Assembly (NCBI GenBank): GCA_038093515.1
Contig: JBBPSI010000089.1
Location: 1-64,000, forward strand
Length of the DNA stretch: 64,000 nucleotides
Source of the DNA: Butyriboletus loyo
Lineage: Eukaryota; Basidiomycota; Agaricomycetes; Boletales; Boletaceae
Direction of reading: 5' to 3'
Shown one piece after another: positions 11,203-20,875 of the stretch; position 1 is the first letter of the stretch; every line of letters starts with the position of its first letter. The notes under the pieces are model-generated. The model had not been told where the DNA came from and did not search any database. It saw only the letters and a list, made by a program, of their open reading frames with translations. The translations under genes were made by a program, and so were the position numbers.

Positions 11203-12092
11203 TTATCCCTTGAAGAGGGAAGAGAGCTGTCGGTTAGCAAGTGCTCACGGTCGTTCCTGCTCTAAAAATGTGTGCGCAACTTGCCAATAATGTAAATCCC
11301 ACGTCGGCCACTAGCATGGTATGGTCCGGGAAGGTCGGGCAGTTGAAGCTTGACAGTGGTCGGCTTGACACCACCCCCGGCGGGCGATTCTTTTTTTTTT
11401 AGACAAACATTGGCATCATTATGCAGCGGCTGCCTAGACTAGTCCTACACAATACGCTATACGGTTATCTCTAATAACCGACGGGCTATTTTGTCCGCTA
11501 CCAGATCTCCAAACTTTGCAACGTGGGGCTATAATACCACTCTCACTCGGAACATTTCAGGGTCATCCACTTGGCTTACAATCTGCCATGTCTGCAAGCC
11601 CACATGGACGAATCATTTTCCCACTCTTGGCTGTGCTTTCATTTGCTCCATTGAACCCTGGCAGTGCAAGAAATTCTACTGTCAGTCTTCTTACCGTGCC
11701 AAGAGTTTCGCTCTCCCCAACAGCAGGCCCATCTTCAGGTTTGTCATAAATGGGATCGGACAGGCAGTCAAGGTTTAAAAACAAAAGTCAACGTTGAAAA
11801 TATTTTACCTATTTTAGTTTGTTTTTCAATGCTTATTCTGTCCATTGTGGGGTAGCCTACCCCATGTAGGGGCCCCTCTGTACCCCTCCGACTGTGCAGA
11901 GGGCCGGCCGTTTAGATGCACCAATCATAAAAGTTGCAGCGACGTGTTACTACATTGCATTGCTCGGGTCGTCCGAGGCGACTACTTGTACGAAGGAGAG
12001 TGGGGTGCAGTTCAACGTGAGTTGATGCGTGGGGGAGATCGGTTGTGAATTATTTTACCTATTTTTCTTTGCGTCCGGAGGCTCCCGACTGC
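11203..12092. other. Intergenic, catalase upstream region
   Basis: No supported gene. It contains a T-run (11391-11400), the motif ATCTCTAATAACCGACGGGC near 11468-11487 that recurs near 60.64 kb, two ATTTTACCTATTTT-type repeats (about 11805 and 12050) and a small palindrome at GTAGCCTACCCC (11852). Confidence 0.45.
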
Positions 12093-12098
12093 TATAAA
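12093..12098 (+). promoter_or_regulatory. TATA box of the catalase gene
   Basis: TATAAA lies 60 bp upstream of the ATG at 12158. The in-frame ATG at 12113 sits only 15 bp behind it and would fall before a normal transcription start, which favours 12158 as the start codon. Confidence 0.55.
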
Positions 12099-12157
12099 GC
12101 ATACTCCTGGGAATGACCCAGGAATCAGCTGTTCTCTTCACATCAGCACGAGGATTG

Positions 12158-14751
12158 ATGCGCCTCTTCACTCTCACCACTCTTCTGTTCTCAGGAGTTT
12201 CGTTGGTATATGCGGACGCGAAGCGCGATTCCAGCTTCCCTTACTTTGACATTTACCAGGGTCCAAACGAGCAGGATTCCATCATCAATGAACCTTCGAC
12301 CTCGCTAGAATACACCCTTTCTGGGGGCCAGCCGTGAGCGCTTCCGATCGCTTTCTAGACGAAAGAATGCTCACTATTGCGCCATTACTACAGCTATCCC
12401 AATCCCTATATGTCGGATAGGTTGGGTACCACGGGTCCACTGCTGATCCAATCGACCAATTTGGTAATCATCCTTGTCCCGCCAAATCTCCATCCTGATC
12501 CACGTCCTTTCAGATCGAGCAGCTCGCTCACTTTGTCCGAGAGCGAGTCGTAAGTCCCGTGTTTCCGCTACTCTTCCTGCACCTCACTCCTTATGATCCA
12601 GCCCGAGCGCATTGTCCACGCCAAGGGAGCAGGTGCACATGGCTGGTTCGAGGTCACCACCGATGTCGCTATGAACTATAGCATGGCGAAGGTGTTCAAC
12701 ACCATCGGAAAACGCACTCCGGTGACCGCGCGCCTTTCGACGATTGCGGGGAACCTTGGAAACGCAGACGCTGTCCGTGACCTGCGAGGTCTTTCCTATA
12801 AGTATGTTTTAAATAAAAAATATGCAATGTGGTGCCATATCGGCTCAACTGTGTTCCAGGTTGCGCACAGAGGACGGAATTCTCGACTGGGTGGGCTGCA
12901 GTCATGGCGTGAGAGGGCCGCCCAAAGTACTCAACCTTTCGCTTGCAGCTGTTCCTCAACCATCCGGTGTTCTGGCTCCGCGACCCAGCCAAGTTCCCAC
13001 GTAGGTTGTGTTCAGTCACGTTATTTCCAGCTGACAAAAGCTACCGCTCAGACTTCATCCACTCGCAAAAGCGCAACCCGCAGACACACTTGCTTGATCA
13101 CAACGTAAGCATTTCCGCCAGGAACCCAATCCTCCACTCAATCCCCTTCCCCTGCAGAACTTCTGGGGTATGCACCTCACAACGTTCCACTGACTTGTTC
13201 TGACATCCGGTTAGATTACTTGTCTGCGAATAATGAGTCTATCTACCAGGTCAACACGTGCCTGACATCCACCCCTCTAAATACTCATATCGGATCATGT
13301 AGGTTATGCGCACCATGTCTGATTTGGGCACTCCCTATGGCTTCCGGTCTGTTCTCGTCCTTTCCCATGACCAGTCATGTCCTAATTCCGCAGTAGACAC
13401 ATGAATGGGTTCAGTGGCAACACCTTCCGCGCGGTCAAGAGCGACACCGAGTGGTACTACATCAAGTGGGTGTCTCTCCAAATCCAGCTCTCTACCGTTC
13501 TCAACATGCCCCAGAACGATCGCCGTCTCTGACCAAGGCATCAAGAACAACACCAATCAAGAGTCTATCGTACAGGCTGGCGAGAACCCCGACTTTGGTA
13601 TTCAAGATCTTTTCGACGCGATCGAAGCAGGCAACTATCCCAGCTGGACTATTTACTGGCAAGTCATGACCCCGCAACAGGCTGAGAACTACAGATGTAA
13701 GCACCGATCTTGATCGGAATCTGAGAACTATATTTGACTTCGCATCAGACAACATTTTTGATCTTACGAAAGGCACGGCAGTCGCGGCTCTAACAGTCAA
13801 TAGCCTGTCTAATATGATTATCCATAGAGTGGCTCCAAGAGGAAGTCCCCTACCAAGAGATTGGTCGAATCACACTCACGCAGAACCCGTGAGACTGCTG
13901 CATGTTCTCAGTGCGACGCCCACTTACCCTTTTTTAGCATGAACTACTTCAGCGAGGTGGAACAAGCCGGTTTCGATCCCTCTCACATGGTTTGCACTTT
14001 TCTCTACTTTTATTCCCCCGCTTAGCACCTCATTTTTAGCCCAATGGACTTGAAGCAACCGAGGACCCGATGCTCCAAGCACGTTTGTTCGCATATGGCG
14101 GTGAGTCTGTCCAGACTCTCCGATTCTAACTCACAAACCCATTCTCTCGCAGATGCTCAGCGCTACCGCGGCGGTGTTAACAGCGAGCAACTTCCCGTAC
14201 AGAAAAATTCCATTATTTTCTACAAACTTCTACTGACACATTACTCTAGGTAAACTGCCCTTTAAACCCTGTCGGTGAGTTACCATCGTGCCCTCCATGA
14301 TGAAGCTCGAGTTAAACGTCATACCTTACCAGCCAACTTTCTCCGGGATGGTTTTATGAACTTTAACAACCAGGGCAAGCGCCCCAACTTCTGGTCACAG
14401 CAAGACATGCTCAACTTGAAGGTTCGCCCTTACAACGATGAGAACCACACCATCTGGGTCGGCGGTGCAGTCAAATATGTCAGCACACCCACTGAACAAG
14501 ATTTTGACTTCCCCAGGATCTTTGTAAGTAGATGTTTCTCTGTATCATGACGCGGGACTAACGATCACCACGCAATGCAGTGGAACAATCTCTCTGAGAC
14601 TGACCAGGACCACTTGATCTACAACGTTGTCTGGCACATGGGTCAGGCTACCGACATGAGGATCATCAACAAGCAGCTCAAGATCTTCCAGCATGTCAAT
14701 GAGACTTTGGGCCAACGCATCGCACAGGGGTTGAACGTGACCATCTCCTAA
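12158..14751 (+). CDS. Secreted catalase, 20 exons, diverged active-site surroundings
   Basis: Exons: 12158-12333, 12394-12463, 12514-12549, 12602-12801, 12860-12890, 12949-13000, 13052-13104, 13158-13167, 13215-13249, 13303-13346, 13397-13465, 13515-13696, 13749-13772, 13828-13888, 13938-13989, 14040-14100, 14153-14196, 14250-14274, 14333-14523 and 14581-14751. They join with no frame break into 528 residues. A signal peptide ([21 protein letters not shown]) suggests export. Catalase landmarks are present: the catalytic His in IVHAKGAGA, the distal Asn in [52 protein letters not shown] and the haem-Tyr segment [14 protein letters not shown]. Several near-invariant positions differ (HFVRER for [16 protein letters not shown] for VRDPRGF-IK, FAYGDAQ for FAYPDTQ). 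It may be active with altered properties. The intron at 13773-13827 appears to start with GC. Confidence 0.9.
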
Positions 14752-15497
14752 GTAAAAGGGAAAACACTCCCACAGCGAGGAAGCACCCATAACAGGACCT
14801 CGTTTCTATTCATTTCGGTACCTAGACTGTTCTCTTTCTCGATCTCACGTCGGTTGCATGTTTGCGTGGAGAGTTGAATTCAAATAAAATATTTTGTGCC
14901 ATACATAATACCCAATTTGTTAGTCTAGACTGTAGTACGCCCGGATGAAGTGTAGGTTGCCAGCCAGTCACAGTAACTTTTGTTTGTTTCCATCTTCGTG
15001 TGAATGATTGGTCGTCGGCGTGGGTAGAGCCAGATGCAGCTGTGTCAGGTGTCAGGTTGACCGGACAATCTAGCTTCCTCGTTGTGTGAACGGCAAATAT
15101 ATATATCGAGAGCAGTTAGTCCTATGCGTGTGTGGGGGTGGGGGGAGGAGCCAACGGGTCAATTACACGTTTCAGAACTTGGATCTCCTTTCCTGGGGGA
15201 CATCCACGTTCAACAGTCGCCCAAACGCCCCGCGGTGAAACCAGGTGGGAGTTGCCCCCGGCGATTCGGATCCGGTCCTCGTGAAAAATTTAACCTGAAG
15301 TGAAACGAACCCCCGTTTCCAGATCAACGAGGCCAATGGACATTTTCCCAAGTACTCACAGGGTCGAAACGTGAACAGAAAACGATCATCGTTTAGTTCT
15401 CTGGCCCGCATCGCTGACATATAGGATTCGGTCGAAAGTCCCGGCGTTTGAGCAAAATAAATAAGAAACATATATAGATAAATAAATAAATAAAAAG
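14752..15497. other. Intergenic, with AAAT microsatellite
   Basis: No supported gene. It includes an AAAT/AAATA microsatellite at about 15476-15496 and a GTGGGGGTGGGGGGAGG patch near 15130. Confidence 0.45.
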
Positions 15498-16545
15498 TCA
15501 TACGCCGAGTCCGAGGGACCAGGCAACGATGTCCCCGCTTTCCCATGTGTCCTTTTCTCCGTCGGTATCGGATCCCTGGCGTTGCCACTCGACTCGGATA
15601 CCAACCGATACGTCTACCAAAACTCTGGCTACGCGTTCCACGTTGGTGATTACCGAGGGCATGATGCGGAGTCCAGCGGACGCCACCGTGGAAGCCAGTT
15701 CACCGAGAGACGAAATAGTCGTGCGTGAGATGACAACGCCAGGCCTGAAGATGTAAACGACCATGTTCCCATTCGACTCGGACGCTACTGACACCAATGC
15801 TGCCTCGACGCGTCCCTTTTGGAAGGAGAAAGTTTGTCGAGTACATGGTGTGTTAAGCGTTGGAGATCAGTGACAAAAGAACGGCGGTTGGAGAAACGTC
15901 TAGTACGACGCCCGTTGAATACTCGTACATACCTTCATATTTCGAGTGTGTGCTTCGAACGAGAACAAGCCGCTGCCGGCCTTCCCAGCGCGGTTCGCCC
16001 ACTTGGCGCTGCAGTAGCAGAACCGGAAGGGGTGGACGGCGCGGTCGGTTTGGTCTTGCGTGGTCTGGGATCGGGACTGGACAAGTTTGGAGAAGAAGTG
16101 TGCAGCGTTGAGCGTGAACGTGTACGAGACGCGTTCAAACTCTTGAGGAGATGAAAAATTATCGGCTTTACCACCTACGCACCTAAAATCGACATGGGCC
16201 CTGCATCAGCCCAACGAGTCGAACACGAAGAAAGAAGGAGGGAAAGACAGACGTGGGTTGCAGCCCTATGAAGGACTCCGAGACCTACCAGATACACGCC
16301 TGGCAATCCGCAAGTGCCGCGACGAGCTCAGTGTCCCCCTCATAGTCCCAGACGCAGAGGTCCTCCCGGGTGATGATGTTGAGTTTTCGAACGATGACCG
16401 TTTTCGCTTCCTCCATACGTTTCCCGTCGATCGACGGCGGACGTCTTCCGACAACAGTCACTTTTGTGATTCTGTTGTCTATTAACGCATCGAACAAGAC
16501 ATGTTTCCCTATGAATCCGGTTGCGCCTGTGATGAGAATGTGCAT
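15498..16545 (-). CDS. Atypical short-chain dehydrogenase / NAD(P)-binding protein
   Basis: Minus-strand exons 16545-16289, 16182-15933 and 15815-15498 join in frame to 274 residues. The start MHILITGATGFIGKHVL is a Rossmann NAD(P) site (GATGFIG). VVGRRPPS follows, then CIWC-G, FERVSYTFTLNAA, FRFCYCSAKWANRAGK, the KGRVEAAL block and VVYIFRPGVVIS. This pattern fits the NmrA/YbjT/HTATIP2-like atypical SDR group in fungi. The usual serine-rich 'SG.GA' motif is changed to CSAKWA, so catalytic activity is uncertain. No partner is apparent nearby. Confidence 0.8.
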
Positions 16546-17223
16546 TTGGACGTTTTGTGGTGCGGGGTTCGATGGGGCGGACGAACGTGGACCTCAGTGG
16601 TGGGGAACGCAGGACGTAGTGTGTGGTACAACTGATCTCATCATTTGTTTCGGTGGTAAGGCAGTGCGTCTGGAAAAATTGCCACCTTCGCTCCGCGCTC
16701 GGCAACTAACACCCTATGTAGAGATAGCGAAGTGTTTTCTGAGCGATCTCGCACGGGAAATCAGGAGCAGGAGAATAATCATTATGTCTCCTACGATATA
16801 CACCTTTTATTGAATTATATTTCTAATCTTATTGAGTCGATAGTAATCCTTATTTATTATCTTATCAACCGTATGATCGGCTGAATGTAGCTTGTATTTG
16901 TTTGGTCTACATGACTCCAACACCCTACGCGTGTCCTAACGCACTGAGTCCATCAACACAAACCCAAGGTAGAGACAGCGTCAGTGTCACCCTCTTCGCC
17001 CTCCACCCCTCGTTGCCTCATCACCCCATTGCACGCACGCAGTGGCCCCACCCCTCGTCACCCCACCTAGGGAATGGCATGGGTACGCGGTGCACTTCCT
17101 CTCCTCACAACTTGAGCAATCACGGTTTGTTGGTGAGGGTCCAATCATCAATGATTTTCCAGAAATGAGCTACCAGTGTCGTCTCCATCCTTCCACCCTG
17201 CTTTGAATGTTCTGGATGATGGG
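16546..17223. other. Intergenic
   Basis: No supported gene. AT-rich 16790-16870, then C-rich 16980-17060. Confidence 0.45.
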
Positions 17224-17594
17224 TTAGCCCTTGAAAGGTAATACGACATTGGTATGTGTGAGGCTGTCCAAAACTGCGCGTTGTTCTTCTTCGCGGGCGA
17301 CATCTTGCCAGGAGGTCTTTAGAGCCCAGAACACAATCTCGTTGTCGGGGTTAACGATGAAAAAGACATCTACTTGCGAGTGGCTTCTTTTCGAAGTCGA
17401 AACCTTGCTTTGTGAGCGCGTAGTCGGGCGACTACCATCCCCTCGAAAGGGAATTTTCCGGGAAGACTGAAGGCGAGAGGACGTAGTTTCCCGGTGGCAG
17501 TTGGCTCCGCAGCAACCTTGATAGGTCTGGTGATATCGCAGTCTTGTGCTTCCTCTTCAAGGTCTACCGCCGGGTTCTTCCACAACTCTTCATT

Positions 17595-17602
17595 CTCCGC
17601 CA
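17595..17602 (+). repeat. Target-site duplication, left copy
   Basis: CTCCGCCA directly precedes the element and is repeated exactly at 18479-18486. Eight-base duplications are the mark of hAT insertion. Confidence 0.9.
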
Positions 17603-18478
17603 TAGGGTATAGCACGGGTACGCTACACACCGCGAGTACGGGTACGGTGTGAGGAAATGCAGACCCGCGGCAACACCGTACCCGTATGGGTGGTGTACCG
17701 TACACCGTATGGGTCTGGCTGGCGGGTCAGGCCTCAGACCTCCCCACCAGACATCCCTGCCAACGGTTCTGCCGCAACCAGCAAAGTAAGTGTTTGTTTA
17801 GTGCTGCTCGTCTGGTCGGAATTGACTCTGGGCACATAGCACGGTCTACCACAGTGGGTGGTTTCGAGGACATTTCTCTAGGGGTGCCGTCTTCATCAGA
17901 TGAACCTCAAGACTATCTACGACAGCCAGTAGAAAAGGTAAAAGACCCTCTGAAATGGTGGATAAACAACCGCAACAACTATCCGAAGTTGTATCGGATG
18001 GCGCTTGACTACCTTAGCATACCTGGTTCGTGCTCTGGCTAGTGTCTATAGACTGTAGTATCTCAGTGTTACCCCCACACGCTGTTAGCGACTTCAACAG
18101 CAGTAGAACGAGTGTGTTCCCAAGGTTGACAGCTGCTACACTTTTCACGAAACCGTCTCTGTCCATCATCGACACAGGCCTTTCTTCGCCTGGGATCATG
18201 GTTGCGGTGTGCACTGATTAACTAGTTGACATTGTGAAGTCATTGAAGAAGCAGAAGCTGGTAGAGACGGAGTAGACAGGACAGTAGTAGCTACAACTGT
18301 TTACAATTCGATGTACTTGTTGTGCAGCAACCCGCGGGTTTCTCATCACCGCGGGTACACAGACATACCGCGGGTCGTACGGGTTACACCGTACCCGTAC
18401 CGTGGCGGGTCGCGGTGTCTGCGGGTACGGGTACGGTGTCAGCCGCCCGACCCGTAGTCAGACCCGTGCTATACCCTA
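17603..18478. mobile_element. Non-autonomous hAT transposon (MITE-like, 876 bp)
   Basis: Perfect 17-bp terminal inverted repeats TAGGGTATAGCACGGGT lie at 17603-17619 and, in reverse, 18462-18478. TAGGG ends and an 8-bp duplication fit the hAT superfamily. Inside each end are many CGGGTACGG / CCGTACCCG copies (17630-17720 and 18350-18450), typical of hAT subterminal transposase-binding repeats. The core, about 17760-18330, has no transposase-like frame, so the element needs a helper. It sits inside a FunK1-type gene. Confidence 0.92.
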
Positions 18479-18486
18479 CTCCGCCA
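18479..18486 (+). repeat. Target-site duplication, right copy
   Basis: Exact repeat of CTCCGCCA at 17595-17602. Removing the element plus one copy restores the reading frame across the junction. Confidence 0.9.
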
Positions 18487-19222
18487 ATGCCAGCCAAAGG
18501 AGGATTCGAATGAACTTGATGCAACCACGGCTATCTTGGAGCCCAAGCTCGAGTCGCTCCGTCCCCGTCCCGTCTCCACGTAGTGGAGCTGCCTTGCCAT
18601 GAGCTACCGTCGTGGCGACGACGAACCGGCCCCAGGGCTGGGCACGCTTAATGCCTCTTGCATAACGCTGCACTTGATTGAGGCCGTCTCCGAAATTGCT
18701 ACTCTTTGACTCACCCACCGCAAGCATCGCCGTGAAGTTGAAGTACGTCTCATCCACCTGCTCGAGATCTTCGCCACCGAACGCCTCGATGGGAAGAATC
18801 ATGAAGTCAGGTCGCATGTCCTCCGCATCAGCTTCATAGGACAGTGGGATGCGTTGATGCTTGTCCTTAGGAGTAGCGAGGCGGTTCTTGGTTTTGCACT
18901 GTGACTCACTGGGTCGGGGGTTGGCTACCTCCCCGGTACGCGCTTTATCAGCGATGGCATTGAGAAAGTTGACGAGTTTGTCCTCGCATGGAGTGGAACC
19001 GCTGGGAAACCCAGACCACCACCATTTGCAGGGTAAGCTCTTGGTGGTCTTCTCGGGCTTAGGTGAGTCGGGTAGTAGACCGTGACATCCATGAGTGTTG
19101 GCATCTTTGAACGCGACATCCAGCGTGGTCTTGGCATCGTCAGAGTTCACATTCAGGCGAACATACTGTGAGCTTGACTTCTCGAAGACCTTCACTGTCT
19201 CGTTGGCGATGAATTCTTCCAA

Positions 19223-20090
19223 TTCACCACGTCAGTGGGGATCCGGGAACTAAACATGTGGTCTGCCAGATCATCAGACTTGAATTTGCCCATTGTGAGC
19301 TCGTGATTGATCCTGTGTGCGTCTGTGACTCTTCCAGATAGACATTTGTCCCGCTATGCTTGACGGGCGAAGGCTGAAATTCGGTGCGTCTGTTGCAGCT
19401 CGTTTCTGTACGCACACTCCTTGATGCAGTCCGTGTTTCTGAGCTGCGAGTATATCCTATTGTGAGCCACCTATGCTCGTCCAGTGGCGAAGTGTAAACC
19501 TCGTACTTGCTCTAATTTTGATAACCCATCACCGAGCGGCACACTCACTTTTATCAGTTCGGCGGTAGCGTCGCACGATCATTCTGCCGTGCGCGTTTAT
19601 CATTCTGACCCTCTCGTGTCAAACTGCGCTCGGGTGGTTTCAATGAATCTTCCTATTAGCTACTAAGCACCCGGGCAGCCCCCTGCAAAACGTTCTCGCA
19701 ACGAACGCGACTATGATAGGGTAACGTCTTTCATCCACACCCGAGCCCAATCTGACATCAATCCCAGTCCCATCTACGTGGCCGACCACTCGACGTCGAT
19801 GTCCACCATCGCTTCCATTACCCATCCCCATATCTCGCGCTCCGGTCCACTCACCGCCCCACGTCATTCGAATTCCCACCCACACTCAAGATCGTCCTTC
19901 AAGTTCCACTCGTCTCAGCGCTCCCTCTCAATCCACGAGATGCCTTTCGAAGCATCGACCGATGACCCCCGTGCCTGCGAGGAACCTTAATCCCTATGGG
20001 CCGTCATTGCACATCACCAGCAACCGAACCACGCTCCGACGTCTAACAGCCAGCGTTTGATTGTGAGCCATGTCTTGGGCTCGAAGCAGG
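19223..20090. other. Intergenic
   Basis: Possible 5' remains of the FunK1-type gene up to about 19415, not resolvable. Otherwise nothing supported. Confidence 0.4.
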
Positions 20091-20540
20091 TCTAGAGCAA
20101 CCTGGCAAACAACGAATGCCGTGATGCTTGACGTCACTTGCAACATGGTTGACAATGAACTTGTGGCATGGAAAACGTCTCTCCCCACTGGTAATGAATC
20201 TGACAGGACTTCTTGACGGGATGTGCATCTGTTATCGTAAGTATTCTGTGAGTCGCGACACGACACCTTGGGTACGAGATCGCCTCTGCCTATTTTCAAT
20301 TCTTCCACCAAGATCGTCGTCGAGTCAGCGACGCCCTACACGCTCTGGCATTGCGTTTTTGGTAACGTCGAGCTGAAACAGTCGGATCTCCATCACGTGC
20401 TCAACACTGTCAAAACAATCGTCGGCTCAATTATTTGGTGTGTGATCCTGGAACCAGTGTTGGAAACAGAACTCGGCCGGTGCGCCATCCCATCTTCGCC
20501 ACCACGGGAACCGTATGTTTCCTATGTACATATATAACTC
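20091..20540 (+). pseudogene. Possible relic of a seven-helix fungal membrane protein
   Basis: Two short stretches resemble the intact gene at 60975-62257. One is LLDGMCICYR just before a GTAAGT donor near 20236, compared with MQGLLLYRC. The other is VVESATPYTLWHCVFG near 20310-20360, compared with VVESAAPYTVFGIVY. Sequence between and around them is out of frame. The similarity is short, so this is tentative. Confidence 0.3.
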
Positions 20541-20875
20541 ATACCGATGTTCTAATCGAATATTTACCTCATTGGTCAATCAAAACATGATCAAACCGCA
20601 GCTGTGCAGCCTTGTCTGGAGTGCATGGTTAGGATCTTGGCATGAGAGTAAAGATACACCACCGATCAACGAGAACGAGGTGTTGACAGACAAGCGCTGA
20701 GTCAGGTAGAATTACAGCAATTATGGATACAACGCGAGAGCATGTTATCCATTCCAAGGACGAAGAGGCTATGAATCATCAGGCAGGTTCAGATTCAGAA
20801 TTTCAGCTACTGGAATCTAACAAAAGAAAAAAAGGCTACAGAAGATCCAGAGGTATGACCTACAGCGAAACAGTA
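20541..20875. other. Intergenic
   Basis: Nothing recognised. Confidence 0.4.

Larger units (their letters stand above)
17224..19222 (-). pseudogene. FunK1-type (fungal-type protein kinase) N-terminal gene, split by a hAT element
   Basis: The segment 19222-18479 encodes features of the N-terminal region of FunK1 proteins: RPDFMILP, the AVGESKSS...QRYARGI run, and FVVATTVA followed by IKFIRILLWLALAE. The frame is cut at 18479 by the inserted element. On its other side, from 17602 down, the same frame resumes (ENEELWKNPAVDL). Further down, near 17340-17224, DVFFIVNPDNEIVFWALKTS leads to VVLPFKG and stop, as in related proteins. Between about 17410 and 17370 the frame shifts, from either a missed intron or decay. 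No kinase catalytic motifs (HRD, DFG) are seen, so at most this is the non-catalytic part. The true 5' end is unclear. The gene is probably dead or makes a truncated product. Confidence 0.68.

Noticed and set aside
13405..13713. Stand-alone 102-codon frame within the catalase locus
   Set aside because: Partly intron read-through; the exon 13515-13696 explains its conserved part.
7171..19222. Idea that YqcI/YcgG genes, catalase and the SDR form one biosynthetic cluster
   Set aside because: No core synthase, transporter or regulator is present, orientations vary and a transposon-hit gene follows; proximity alone is not evidence.
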